Positions 21,240 through 33,559 of a stretch of DNA of 64,000 bases are shown piece after piece. Each line of letters starts with the position of its first letter. The first letter of the stretch is position 1. The stretch lies in contig CM034300.1 of NCBI GenBank assembly GCA_019925795.1, positions 72,953,021 through 73,017,020 of the forward strand. Direction: 5' to 3'. The translations under genes and the position numbers were made by a program. The notes beneath the pieces are model-generated. The model ran no database searches. It was given only the letters and a program-made list of their open reading frames with translations, and was not told the DNA's origin. This stretch comes from Dendrobium chrysotoxum. Lineage: Eukaryota; Streptophyta; Magnoliopsida; Asparagales; Orchidaceae.

Positions 21240-24200
21240 ATATGGAAGGCATTCTCCCATGGAGGTGGCAAACATCGGCGGCGTAAAACCCAATAGGAAG
21301 TAATTGCTTTCGTTGGGGGTTGTTTTGAGTTGTTGGTTGTTGTGTGTCTTACTGTTGATTGGTTGGTGTTTTGGCTTTGTGGATGTGGTTGGCTTTCGTT
21401 GGATTGGGTTGACTGTGCTTGCCTTTGCGGATGTACAACATTGAGAATGAAATACCATCTCAGGTGACAAACACAATATTCTACAACAAAATCAATATCA
21501 AAATGGGTTTTAAAAATGTCATTTCTATAATCAAACACAGTTTAAAGAATAACATGTTATATGAGAAGATGAATATGAAATTCTATAGAAAATATTTGAA
21601 AGAAGAATAAGTTTTAAAAATTTGACCATTCTTACAATCATATACACCAAAGAAAATATTATATTATCTTGAGAGATAAACATAATATTCTACAAGGAAT
21701 TCAAAAATAAGAATGAGTTTTAGAAAATATCATTTCTAAAATCAAATACAGCAAAAAAAATATCGTATCATCTTAGGTGATGATATCGACATTCTACTAA
21801 TATATTTGAAAATAGAAATAGGTTTAAAAGAATATAAGCATACTAGAGATTTTCCCCCTAATTTATAGAAATAAAATAGGGTTTATTTTAATATGGAGTT
21901 CTCAATTTCCTACAAAGATAAGCCTCTATGGTTAATTACATCCTAAGAGGAGTACTCCTAAGAAGACTTCGATTAAAACAATGATTTCATACCCTTCGAC
22001 TACAACGTAAAAGAGAAGGAAAGAAATATAATTTTTAAAGAGAAAGCTCAATGTTTGAACAATTCTTAATGGGTGAAAAGAGAAAAGTAGGGGGCGTCAA
22101 ATTCTAAAAAGCTCAGAGATAACTCCAGCCTATCCTAAGTTGGACATTACAATTTAAGGTGGAATTTATTATTTAAATTGACATTTTATTAGAAATGTGA
22201 GATTTTATTCCCAAAGGACGATGACTTATGATTTTGGATTTGCCTTAGAACCTAAAATTAAAGTGAATCACTACTGAGTAGTTATTCAAACCTAGTCTAC
22301 CGATACTCAGGATAATAAAATATGCCTTACATATTTAACTCTTCAAAAAGAATTTTGGGAATGCCCGACTCTTCTGAACTTATACTCTCACCTAGGTTAG
22401 GACTGCCAGCTACAACTCCTCCTAATCGTTTTAAAACTATGACTCAAGTCATTATGAAAGTTAGATAAGCTGTTATTTATTTAGAAATGAAACAGACATC
22501 TAAGAAAACCCATGAATGATAGGTTATATTTCTAAAATAATATAATTAAAATTATTTTTAAATTAGTTTCTAATGCAATGCATGTTAATTAACTCTTGTG
22601 CATAGATCAGAATGCGAAGTTTTAAAAAAAGGTTTAAAAATAAGTTTTATCTTAGAAAAGCAGAACTCTCTTGAGTCAGAACTACACCCTCAGAGGTCGA
22701 ATGGTCTGCTTCTACCCGCATTCAGGGAGATGTTTGAGAAGGGAAAAAAGGATGGATATGATTTATGTGACTCCAAACAAGCTCTGGCTTACTTTCTAAA
22801 CCGATTACCTTGCTATGTTGTCATTAAAATTTTATTGGTTATGAGTATAAAAGAATTTTATTTCCTAGAAGTCTAAGCGACATCTCGGCAGAACAAAACA
22901 CATGCAAAAAGAAACATAGAAAATACAGGAGTTCTAATGCGCACAAAAAATAAACACACCATTCAATCCACCAAAGTAAAGCAAAGTAAGAAAAATTCAA
23001 AATTCATATGATAAATACCACTTAATACAACACAATGTCTATAGTAAGCAAAGGTGGTCAAGCCCTACCAACAACAACATGAATTGTATTTATATAAATG
23101 ACGCAAGTTTCTTACAAGATAAAAAATTGGTTTGTTTATTGGTCTTTGAGTGGTCATCCTCCAGAAAGACTTCCAAAAGAAAGAAAACTCTTTCTTTTGG
23201 TTTCTGTATTCTTGGATAAATAAACTAATTTTTATAAAGACTTTCACAACTCTTTAAATTCAAATTATATTTTAAATTAAAAAGAGACTCAAAACTCCAT
23301 ATATGATTAGTAAAATAATTTATATAAAAATTTCGAAATCAAGTCACATCACACAAGTCTTTACTCACTTCTAAGCAATATGTAATCTTGTCTATGCTTT
23401 TTAATAATTGGGGGCTAGAGCAATGTATGCACATGCATAATTTAAAATTTTAATTATAATTTATCTCCCATATAGCCCTACATAATCATAATCGCCTACA
23501 AAAAATTTCATTAGAAATTAAAATCCAGATCGCCTTTATCCTAGAGGTAATCAAATATGCTCATCATAAATCATAGCAAATCATCACATAATTATTCATA
23601 TCTAGCTACACTAAATAGCATCACACACACCAAGATGGGAATAAATTTCACATTTCATAAAAGTACAAGAATAATAACCCCTAACCTAAATCTAAAGTTA
23701 GTTATCTTAATAAATAATTCTAAATATGTGCTAGGCTGTGCATGTGTCAATCTATTAGGCTTTTAAGTTTAATTGTCTAATTTTAATTTAATATCCATGG
23801 GTAGTTATAATTTAAGTTTTAGTATTTTAGATCTCTTATTTAGGCTTTAATGAATTTTTAAAATTCTAGACCTTTTGGAGATTTGAAAATGAAAATGAAA
23901 TGTTAGTTGAGCTATTTATTTAGTGTATCGTTTATTAAGATTTTATAGATATATAGAAATTTATTTATGATTTTTCAGATTTTTCTTGAATTTTTAATAT
24001 ATTTTTGAATATTTGAGTTGTAAATTATTCTATTTCATTTCATTATTTTTGTACCTTTCTTTTAATTTCTCTCTCCTCTATTATTTGAATTTTATTTCAA
24101 ATTTATAATTTAAATATGTTTTATTTTTTTAATGACATAATTAGGAAAATAATTTCTAATTTAATTTAATTAATTTTGACTTTATTCTATTTATTCTTGT

Positions 24201-25400
24201 CCACTTTTAAATATTTTAAACTAGCTTCATGTTTCATTTGTTTTTGAATTTAGAATTTAAATTCATACATTTTTTTTTAATTTTTATTATGTTGTTAAAT
24301 TTTTGTGTTTGTTTTATTTGGAATTCACTTAATTCTCGTATCTCAATTTTTTAGAATTCTTTGATTTGGATTTTAGATTTAATTTATACATTTTATTATG
24401 TTTATGTGTTCAATTAAATGTAGTTTGTTTATAAATAGGAATTTTTTATTTAATTTGTATGTTCTAATAGGAGGTGTTTGAATTATTCTTTGGTTTGTAT
24501 ATATTTTGTAAATCATTATAGTTTGAAATGATTATATCCTAAAAGATTTGGAATTTAATAATCTGCATAGGGAGACAAACTAAGTCAAAATAATAATTTT
24601 TAGCGCTCTTAAAGCTAACGCAAGCGCCAACATACATCGATGGGTTTATATTATAAATAAAAAGAAATAATAAAATAAAAGTAGCGGTTTCTACGAAACC
24701 TTAAGATTGGAAGAGCATAAAAGTACATCAAAGGACTTATAAGACCTAGGATTCTCTAAGTTTTAGAATACTTAATACACCAGAGCGATTATTCAGTAGT
24801 ATCCAACCGTAACATCTTCATTTGGAAGAAATGAAGACAACTAAAGTCCCATGCTCGTCGTCCGATTGCCCACCACGATCCCTTATAAATAATAGGAAGA
24901 AGTAGGCATTAGCATTTGATGTAGCTAAATGCCAAAAACTATTATGCATGTAAATGCAATAATTGATGCATGAACACAATTATGAATACAAATAATTAAT
25001 AGGATAATCAGTGCCACCAATCCTAACATGCAATAACACAATAATTATGCACTTAAATACACAATAATTGAGAGATTCAACATTTCGTTTTCAAGTTAAT
25101 GATGAACAATTTTAGGCTCTTTTTTTTTCTTTAACTTAAACTAAGAAAGTTCAATATACATTTCAGCATTTTTTTTTTTTTGTAAGTTATGGTTTAAAGT
25201 TTCTAATTACGTTTTGGGCGCTCTATCTGGACTCATTTGGGTTCGGATTGGACTAATTTTATTGTTGTAGGTTCGTCTCTTCGATACGGTCAATTTGACT
25301 ATAAGTTTGTTGAAATAAGAGTTCGGATGGCTCTGGATTGAATTTCGAAAATTTCCTATTAAAATTTTTCTTGAGATTCATGCCTGATCAAGATAATTTT
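21240..25400 (+). mobile_element. large non-coding LTR-like repeat, copy 1
   Basis: It shares ordered blocks with 29668-33320 and with 59320-62900: TTTATTTTAATATGGAGTTC, TGGTTAATTACATCC, a CTACCCGCATTCAGGGAG-like box, ACGCAAGTTTCTT, and the dipeptide-free AT-rich interior. No open frame shows retrotransposon domains. Edges are approximate; the right edge may reach the LINE target site at 25833. The best explanation is the LTR, or a non-coding derivative, of an element with very long LTRs, which is an inference. Confidence 0.5.
21447..21860 (+). repeat. about four tandem subrepeats of about 105 bp
   Basis: The pattern CATCTxxxxxGATGA...ATATTCTAC...AAAATxxGTTTTAxAAA recurs roughly every 105 bases; the same array occurs at 29745-30150. 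Confidence 0.55.
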
Positions 25401-25832
25401 TTGATGATACATCAAGAGGTAAGGAATTTAGAAGAAAAATACTTGCATGTAATTTTTTTTTAATTTTAAAATATAAAATATTCACTATTTTAATTATTTA
25501 GTGCACCAAATAAATTTGAAAATTTCCCAAAAGGTTAAGTAGATCTTAAGGAACCTCTGATTATTTTCTCATAGCTTTATAAATCATGCATTATATCTAA
25601 TATTTTTTTGAGGAATCATTTTAACTATTAAAAAGGTATTAGTAATCAAGATTTTTATTTTTAAAAATTTAAAATTTAGGGAATTTTTTAGCATGTCCTT
25701 ACATTTCATTGAATTATTTGAAATTTTTTCATCATATTTAATATATTTAATCAATTAAAGAAATTTTCACTATTTTGTATGTTTTAAACCCCTTTAAATA
25801 AACTTAAAATTTCCTTTAAAAATTAGGAATGT

Positions 25833-25852
25833 TATTTAACATAAGATTTACA
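25833..25852 (+). repeat. LINE target-site duplication (left, 20 bp)
   Basis: TATTTAACATAAGATTTACA, identical to 38690-38709. Confidence 0.92.
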
Positions 25853-25978
25853 AACCAGATCTTCTACAAGCCATTCAACCGGAGAGAGGTTCCACAATTC
25901 TAGAGAGAGAGTTTCCCTTCTTGCGTGCTGTTTTTTTTTCAAATTTTGTCTTTCGCGGGTAATCCACTACCGACGGGG

Positions 25979-27733
25979 ATGACTGCGGGGGACCGCCAGC
26001 TATCTCCAGCCGGTGGGAAATCATCCAGTTTTATTAATGCTTCTTCAGGAGGTATCCGTAGCAGTAGATCGAAGGTCGAATCCGGAATGCGCCTTCTTGG
26101 AAGACCTAGCAATGGTATTGTGTTTAAAGAAGGAGGTTTGTCTTCTGTTCACAAAGAAGATCTGGTTGAGGGAAAAGGAAAAGATGTCATTATCGATTGT
26201 TCTCAGATCAAGGGAGCTAGTAATACGCAGATAAAGGATTCAAATTTTCCAGGAAAATATGACCCTGAAGCGTCATCTTCCTCCGGATTGGTATTAAAGG
26301 TTAATAAGTTTGTGGGAATTCAAGAAGATGCGGAGTTTAACCAGTTCAATCGAAACTTGGAAGGAAATTTTAATAATAACAATAATGGGGGTAAAGAAGA
26401 TGGTGAAGAAGTTGCAAATGCAAATACAAATGGGGACGACAACGCTAATGCAAATAATAATTTCGTCTCGGCTTGGAAGAAATCACAACATTTCAAGCTA
26501 TCCAGCAAGAACGACACTGTGGAGATGTCGAATGATGGGGTAACTGTCAAGCTGAATACTGATCTACAGGAGTCGAATATGAAGATTTTGACCAATTCAT
26601 TGGTTGTAAAGGTGTTAAGCAATAACACGCCTTTTCCTGTATGCAACATGGAACTAAGAAGGCAGTGGAGTAAGTTTGGTAACTTTCATTTGACAACCCT
26701 TGGGATGAATTGGATATTGTGTTCTTTCAACAGTACTGAAGCTATGGAAGAAGTGCTTAGTGGCAGACCGTGGTATGTTGGAGGCCACATTGTGGGAATG
26801 GACAAATGGTCTCCTTCATTCTCACCTAACTCGTTCAAAGGTATCACAGCTCCGGTATGGATTCGCTTTCCTTGCCTTCCATTATTCTGTTGGGATGAAG
26901 ATAATATTACTAGAATTGCCTCTCGGATAGGAATACCTATGTATCTGGATGGGAATTCTTTCAAATGGGGGAAGAGGGAATATGCAAGGGTCTGTGTAAG
27001 GGTAAACTTAGAGAATAAGCTACCTCAAGGCGTGTGGGTGGATGGAATTGCTGAGAGATTCTTTCAAAATGTAGAATACGAGAAGATTGCAATGTTCTGT
27101 TTCCATTGTGGTAAAGTGGGTCATGAAAGATCTCGCTGCCCTGAAGACTATTCCTTGGTTCAAAGGAAGCCTCAGGTGAATGAAGCTACTGCGGTGGGGG
27201 CGGGTGCTAAAGGTCCAAGTCCTATACAAGAGGAATATGGACCTTGGATTCATGTCAAGTTTAACAATAATAAAATCAGAAAGGGAAGAATGGCTGGTGG
27301 AGATGGAAAAATAATGTTCAGGAATAAGGATAAGCCTATATCAGATGCTGTTCAGGGAGAAAATCTGGAAAAATCAGAATCTACTCAACAATTACCAAGG
27401 GAAGTAGCAAAAGATACCACAATTTCTGGTAATACAGCTAAGGAAATTGACATTGAAGTGGCAAACAAATTCAAGGTGCTGGATTGTGAGATGGAAGAGG
27501 GAGAGATGGTGGATCATCCTATTTCTACGGGTGAAGATGTCAAAAGTTCTGAAGAGGATAGAGGAAGAGCTATGAATGAAGGCGATAATGATGGGATGAA
27601 TGTCCATGTGGTTAAAAACAAATTGGCTAAAGAAATAAGATCATTGGGTCCTATGGAAGCTGAGCATAGGAAGAGGAGAGGAATTGGAAAAGGATCACAT
27701 ATAGGTGGGGACTCATCCCCATTGGGTGATTAA
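25979..27733 (+). CDS. LINE ORF1 protein: DUF4283 domain plus CCHC zinc knuckle
   Basis: The predicted 584-residue protein is the nucleic-acid-binding ORF1 partner of plant L1 elements, thought to coat the element RNA. The DUF4283 region covers about 195-345 and includes WILCSFNSTEAMEEVLSGRP and PVWIRFPCLPL. A CX2CX4HX4C knuckle, CFHCGKVGHERSRC, lies at about 374-387. The N-terminal 190 residues are Asn/Gly/Ser-rich and low-complexity, and the C-terminus is acidic then basic. The start is the first ATG in frame (25979); the frame is open further upstream but without an ATG. It is uninterrupted. Its TAA overlaps the ATG of ORF2 (TAATG), suggesting reinitiation. Confidence 0.9.
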   Translation: MTAGDRQLSPAGGKSSSFINASSGGIRSSRSKVESGMRLLGRPSNGIVFKEGGLSSVHKEDLVEGKGKDVIIDCSQIKGASNTQIKDSNFPGKYDPEASSSSGLVLKVNKFVGIQEDAEFNQFNRNLEGNFNNNNNGGKEDGEEVANANTNGDDNANANNNFVSAWKKSQHFKLSSKNDTVEMSNDGVTVKLNTDLQESNMKILTNSLVVKVLSNNTPFPVCNMELRRQWSKFGNFHLTTLGMNWILCSFNSTEAMEEVLSGRPWYVGGHIVGMDKWSPSFSPNSFKGITAPVWIRFPCLPLFCWDEDNITRIASRIGIPMYLDGNSFKWGKREYARVCVRVNLENKLPQGVWVDGIAERFFQNVEYEKIAMFCFHCGKVGHERSRCPEDYSLVQRKPQVNEATAVGAGAKGPSPIQEEYGPWIHVKFNNNKIRKGRMAGGDGKIMFRNKDKPISDAVQGENLEKSESTQQLPREVAKDTTISGNTAKEIDIEVANKFKVLDCEMEEGEMVDHPISTGEDVKSSEEDRGRAMNEGDNDGMNVHVVKNKLAKEIRSLGPMEAEHRKRRGIGKGSHIGGDSSPLGD

Positions 27734-29667
27734 TGTCTTCTTTCATGTTTTGGAATTGTAGAGGGGCTAGGAAGAGGGAAGCCTCTCTATATCTTAGAGA
27801 GATTGTGAGGGACCAAGAAGTTTTTTTTATTGGGCTAATAGAGACAAAGATTGCGAGCATTGATAGAAGGGAAGTGAATTATCTCATTGGTAGTGATTGG
27901 GATTATTATCATCATCCGGCTGAAAGGACCTCGGGGGGGGGGGATTTTAGTAGCATGGAATAGAAGGGTTGGGTCCTTTGATGTGATTGATCATTCTTCA
28001 CAAGTGGTTGTTGGGAACTTTATTACTTCTTCTATGGGTAGTTGGAGGGTAGCTACGGTATATGGGCACAAATCTTTCATTGAGAGAAGAAGGTTGTGGG
28101 ATATGCTAGAGAAGTATGGGGTGGATAATAATCCTAGTATTATTAGTGGAGATTTCAATTGCATCTTATGCAAGGAGGAGAAAAAAGGTGGAAGAAGTTT
28201 TAAAATCTCTAAGGGGGCAAAGGAGATGAATTTTTTTATAACTAACAATGATTTGCTTGATGTAGCTACTATTGGACCAAGTTTTACTTGGTGCAATAAT
28301 AAGGAAGGCGCTTCTAGAATTTGGGAACATCTTGATAGGTGCTTAATCAACTCGGTGGCTTTACAATTGGCTCCATTTGCAAAAATCAGACATTTGGCGA
28401 GGATAGCTTCTGATTATAGCCCAATTATTTTCAAGTTGGGAGAAAAGGCTAATAGCAAGAAAAATATGATCAGATTTGAAGATACATGGAGATCTTATCC
28501 AGCAGCGTGGGGAATTGTGCTTAACTCCTGGAGAAAAATAGATTTTGGAAATGAGGTGGATGTTTTACACAGAAAGATTCATAGAACTCTTAAAGCACTC
28601 TTCTTTTGGAATAAGAATAAGTGCAAAGAGTTGTACTCGTTGAAGGAGGATCTCAAGAAAGAAATTATGGAGTTACAATTGGAGGAATCCTCAAATGAAG
28701 GTATTACCTATGATAAATTAATCCTACTTCGGAGTAAGGTCCATGAGTTAAATATTAGTTTAAAAAGAATATCAACTTGGTGGAATCAAAGAGCTAAGAC
28801 AAATTGGCATAAAGAAGGAGATACAAACTGTAAGGTCTTCCATAAGTATGCTTCGGCTAGATGGAATGGGAATCTTGTTAGACAAATAAAAAATGAAGAC
28901 AACGAATTAGTGGAGGATGAGGATCAAATTGAAGAGGTCTTTATGAAGTATTTGAAAAAAAATGGAGTGACAGAAGACGTAATTTGAATGACTGGCCTAT
29001 GATGTCCGAAGATCAGAGTTTGTCTACTGATCAGATCAGAATGCTGAATGCTAACTTCACAAAGGAGGAATTCATGGAAGCAGTTTTTCAACAAGGGAAT
29101 AATAGATCTCCGGGTATGGATGGCATCACATCTTCATTCTTCAAATTCTATTGGTGTATTGTGAAAGACACTACCTGGAAAGTAATTGATAGCTTTTTCA
29201 GATCTGGTTTTATGCATGAAAAATGGAAGGAAACACTAATTATTTTAATTTCAAAGGTGAAGCAACCTGTTGAGCCTTCTAATTATAGGCCAATTAGTCT
29301 TTGCCAAACTATTTATAAGCTTGTTGCAATCATGTTGGTAAATAGACTAAAGAGATGTATCTCCAACATTATTTCAGAAGAATAAGTGGCTTTCATTCCA
29401 GGCAGATCCATATCAGAACATTTCTTACTGGCTCAGGAGGTTTTCCATAAGTTGAGGATATCTAGAAACAAAAAGGGTATGATGGCGATTAAGTTGGATA
29501 TGGAGCAAGCTTATGATAGCATGGGATGGCCAGCTTTACATCAAGTGTTGATGAGATTCGGTTTCCCCAACAAGTTCGTGGAACTTATTATGGAATGTGT
29601 AAGAAACACTACTTTTTCTATCCGGTTGAATGGCAGAAATTCTAGGTGGATCAAAGCAAGATGTGGC
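27733..29667 (+). pseudogene. LINE ORF2, 5' part: endonuclease and N-terminal reverse transcriptase
   Basis: It starts at an ATG overlapping the ORF1 stop. The apurinic-type endonuclease shows FWNCRG near the start, IETK, SGDFNCI and SDYSPI; the last usually reads SDH, so a catalytic His is replaced by Tyr. The reverse transcriptase begins with SPGMDGITSSFFK, PSNYRPISLC, AFIPGRSIS and KLDMEQAYDSM. Breaks are a frameshift at an 11-G run (27933-27943), another near 28983, and a TAA at 29383-29385 that replaces a codon expected to be CAA. The frame is cut at 29667 by an inserted element and resumes at 36474. Confidence 0.88.
29663..29667 (+). repeat. target-site duplication GTGGC (left)
   Basis: Matches 36469-36473. 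The reading frame of the host LINE is restored when one copy and the insert are removed. Confidence 0.85.
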
Positions 29668-29744
29668 TGGTGGGAAAATTTATGTCACCACGCAGATTTT
29701 GATTTCTCCTATTTTGTAATCGAATACTGCATTAAGATTAAAGT

Positions 29745-30150
29745 ACAATCTCGGGAGACTGACACAATATTCTATAATGAATTCAATATCAAAATAGGAT
29801 TTTAAAAAATGACATTTCTGTGATCAAACACGGTTCAGAGAATAACATATCATCTCGAAAGATGATTATGAAATTCTATAGAATATGTTTAAAAATAGAA
29901 ATGAAGTTTTAAAAATTCAACCACTCTTCTGATTAGAGGCAACGAGAAGAATACGACATCATCTTAAAAGATGAACGTGATATTCTTCAAGGCATCCAAA
30001 AATAAGAATGAGTTTTATAAAATTCGTCACTTTTAAGATCGAATATAACAAGGAGAATGTTATATCATCTATGGAGATGAAAATAACATTATACAAGTAT
30101 ATTCAAAATTAAAAATGAGTTTTAGAAAATAATATGCGTTCCCAGAGATT
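29745..30150 (+). repeat. four tandem subrepeats of about 105 bp
   Basis: Each unit has a CATCTxxxxAGATGA palindrome, then ATTCTxxA, then GTTTTAxAAAA. The same array occurs in copy 1. Confidence 0.6.
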
Positions 30151-31439
30151 TTTCCCTTGTCTTATGTACATAAAACAAGGTTTATTTTAATCTGGGGTTC
30201 TCAAATCCCTATAGGGGCTTGCCCCTATAGTTAATTACATCATAGGAGCGGTACTCATAAGAAAACTCTCGATTAAAGCAGTAATTTCGTACCCTCTGAT
30301 TACAAAGTAGAAGACAAGAAAAGAAGTAGAAATTTTCAAGGAGAAAACTCAACATTGAACAGTTATTAACGAGTCAAAGGAAAAAAGTAGGAGGTACCAG
30401 ATTCTGAGAAGCTCAGAGGCAACCTCAGTCTACCTTATGTTGGGCTTTACATTTTAAGAGAGAAATTTTTATGTTTGAATTGACATTTTATTAGAAATTT
30501 AAGATTTTATTCCCGAAGGGTGAGGACTTAAGATTCACAAATCTGCCTCAGAACCTAACTCTAATTTGGGCACTACAAAGTAGTGACCCGAACCTAGCTA
30601 ATGCAGTGCAAATCTGGACTTATCCCGGCCTGGATTGGGGAGCCAGCTAACCACCTAGACGCTTCAAATCCATGTGTCCAGTCTCTTATGAAAGATGGGT
30701 AGGGATGTTATTTAAGTTTTGAGGAATCGGGGCCGACATCTAAGACAAAACTTAATAGGCCCCTTTACTTATGTAGGGTAAATGATGCCTGTGAGCATAA
30801 TGCAATTAAAATTTTAGACTCTTTTAATTTGTATCTAATGCAATGCATGCTAATTGACTCGAATGCATAAAATAATTTATGAAGCAGTTTTAAAATCAAG
30901 CTTAGAAAATAGATTTTTTTCCCTAGAGATTGCACAACATCCCCTTGACAGAACTGCACCCTAATAGGCCAGGTGATCTGTCAGAACCCGCAGGCGGGGA
31001 GGTGCCTAACAAGGAAGAGAAAGTAATAATATGTTTATGCTGACTCTCGGCGGTCCGAGCTTACTTCTTAGATTCGTTAGAGTTTCTATGTGAGCCTAAA
31101 AATTTTATTTTAAATTTCAAGTAGAAAAAGTTTATCGTGGTCCTTACCAAAAAAATACTCCGATTCGTATCCAAGCTAAAACAAAACACGGCATGCAAGA
31201 ATCCTAAAAAAAAGCTACTGCACAAACAATATAAACACTCACATTAAATTATCCAAAAATATAATGTCCAATGTCCAATTTATTTACAACTCAGAGTCTG
31301 CTGAAAAAGTAAAGTGGCCGGGTACCACTAACAACAAACCCGAATTCTTATCCTAAGACTGACGCAAGTGATTTCAAAATGGGATATACTTTTCTTTTTA
31401 TCTTCATTTTCTTCATCTTCACTTCTTTGTCTTCTTTCC

Positions 31440-31650
31440 TTTACAAGCTTCTTGGATCCGCTACGAGCTCCTTGGATCCGCTATGAGCTCCTTGGGTCCG
31501 TCGGGCCTGGATATCCAAATGAAAAGAAACTCATCCCCGAAAGGGTATTTTCTTTTCTCTTTGGATATTAGAACCACCCTAACTTGGCTTTCCAAATAGA
31601 AGAGAATACTCCCCTAAGGGACATTCTCTTCTCTTTGGATTCCGAGTTGG
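31440..31650. repeat. short tandem repeats and two consecutive hairpins
   Basis: CTCCTTGGATCCGCTAYGAG-like units repeat three times (31445-31500). Two hairpins follow in which CCAAATGAAAAGAAA pairs with TTTTCTTTTCTCTTTGG, and CCAAATAGAAGAGAA with TTCTCTTCTCTTTGG. Copy 3 has the same arrangement at 60715-60950. Confidence 0.65.
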
Positions 31651-33197
31651 GTGTGATATCCCACTTTTGAATCACCTTCACAATACTTGACTTTAACAAA
31701 ATATATTTACATTACATTACATCCCAGAAACAAAAAGAAAATCTAGACACACCTGCAGGGTTATCCTAGACATTTATAATAAAACCATTCCCAAGCAGTT
31801 ATATATTCATATTAAATTTATCAGCCACACTTGGCCATGCTCTTTTAATTTTAAAGGGGCTTAGCATTTTTTGAAGCGTCTGCATAAATTTTATGTTAAT
31901 TTAAATCTTTAATTTGCCCCCTTTAATTTGGCTCTACACGAGCATGGCCACCTGCAGAAGATTATGTGAGCATCCAGATCGTTCCTATCCTAGAGGTAAT
32001 CTATCGCCCATCACATCATATCACAGAGAGCAAATAAAAGAAAAAAAACACTCATGTCAATCATACAAGCATGCAACGAAAACCGAGAAAGCCCGTCACA
32101 CAACAGCAAGAAAGTAAACACCGGCCTAACCTAGAGCTAGAGTCGGTTGTCCTAGCAAACAAATCTAAGTGTGTGCGGTAGACTGTGTGGTTTGGATGCA
32201 TCCTGAGTTTACTTTTAGCTAAAGTTATCTAATTGATTGAAATTGATTTGTTGAAGGGTCAAAGAGAATTTTAGTTCAGATTTAAGTTTTTTTGTCTTTA
32301 CTGTTTTGAAGTTTGTTTTAGATTGAATTTTGATTGTTAAAGTTGATTAATAGGATTTTGTTATTTAGTCATTTGAATTAACCTATTTTCTTTTATATCA
32401 TTTAATTTAACAACTTACTGAATCTTTGATGATTTATTAGACTTTTAGATTACTATGTATCTCAATCAATTTTCTTTAATTATGTTTTATATTATGCTTA
32501 TAATTGATTTTTTTGAGAAGACTTTAATGAATAGAGATTGATTTTTAAAGGGCTTTTTATTTTGGATTATGTCTATTATTTAAATTTGTTCTTATTTTAG
32601 GTGTATTTTGTATTCTAGATTTTAATTTTATTTTTAATAGATTTTATTTAATTATTATTTAATTATGAGATGGTTGAAATATTAATTAGGTTCAATTCTA
32701 AAGTTATATTCAAATTTAATCCCTTAGTGATTAGGTGTGTTAATTACGATTTGATTATTAAGGATTATACAATTTTTATGTATTTTTATCTGAATTATTG
32801 TAAGTGTACTTAAAATTTTCATTAACTGGTTGTTTAATTTTGATTAGAATTAATTAAGGTTATATTAATAATATATACTTATCCTAAAGGGAATGTCACT
32901 AAGTTTTCTATGTTCTGTATTTCTACCCTAAAGTGTGCATGCATCCTAAGTCTAAATTTTCTAAGACTCGGTCCTTAATTTTTATCCTTAAATGTCACTA
33001 ATATTGTATGGGATGAAAAAGCTTGTTATCACTAACCCTTAGGACTTTGCGCACGTATACAGGAGTTCAAGGATCTAAAATGAAATGAAAATCATCCTAA
33101 TAAAATTGAAGTTACTATAGGGACCTAAAGGGTAGGGGTTCGCACAAACCACACCACAGCTTCCTAGGGGCTTTCTAAGTTTTAAGAAAACTTACAA

Positions 33198-33256
33198 CAC
33201 CGGGGGCTACGACCCGGTGGTTCCGCCCGTAGCACCTCTACCCGGATGGGTAGAGG
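33198..33256. repeat. two adjacent GC-rich hairpins
   Basis: CACCGGG pairs with CCCGGTG (33198-33219), and CCTCTACCC pairs perfectly with GGGTAGAGG around a GGAT loop (33235-33256). Confidence 0.75.
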
Positions 33257-33559
33257 CGACTGACGCCTTTAGCTCCTTGTCCTTTTGTTCACTCGACCGG
33301 TACCATTCCTCGTAGTTCATGCAAATAAAGATAAGAAAATAGGGATTAAAAGCACATTTAATAATTAATAATGAAATGATTAAAATTTACTAAAAATAAA
33401 ACGTACCTTTCTTCGGGCTTGAAGACCGGCACAAGCTGTCAACCTTTTAAACAGTTCCTTTTCGAAAGCATACTATTTGTTTTTCCAACATTTACCTCGC
33501 GGCACAAGAAGGGAGAGTAGTAGAAGAAGGAAGAGAGAGGTAGAGAGAGAGTCATTGCT

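Noticed and set aside
26686..26964. Minus-strand frames opposite the LINE ORF1
   Set aside because: They mirror codon bias of the real plus-strand ORF1, which carries DUF4283 and zinc-knuckle motifs.
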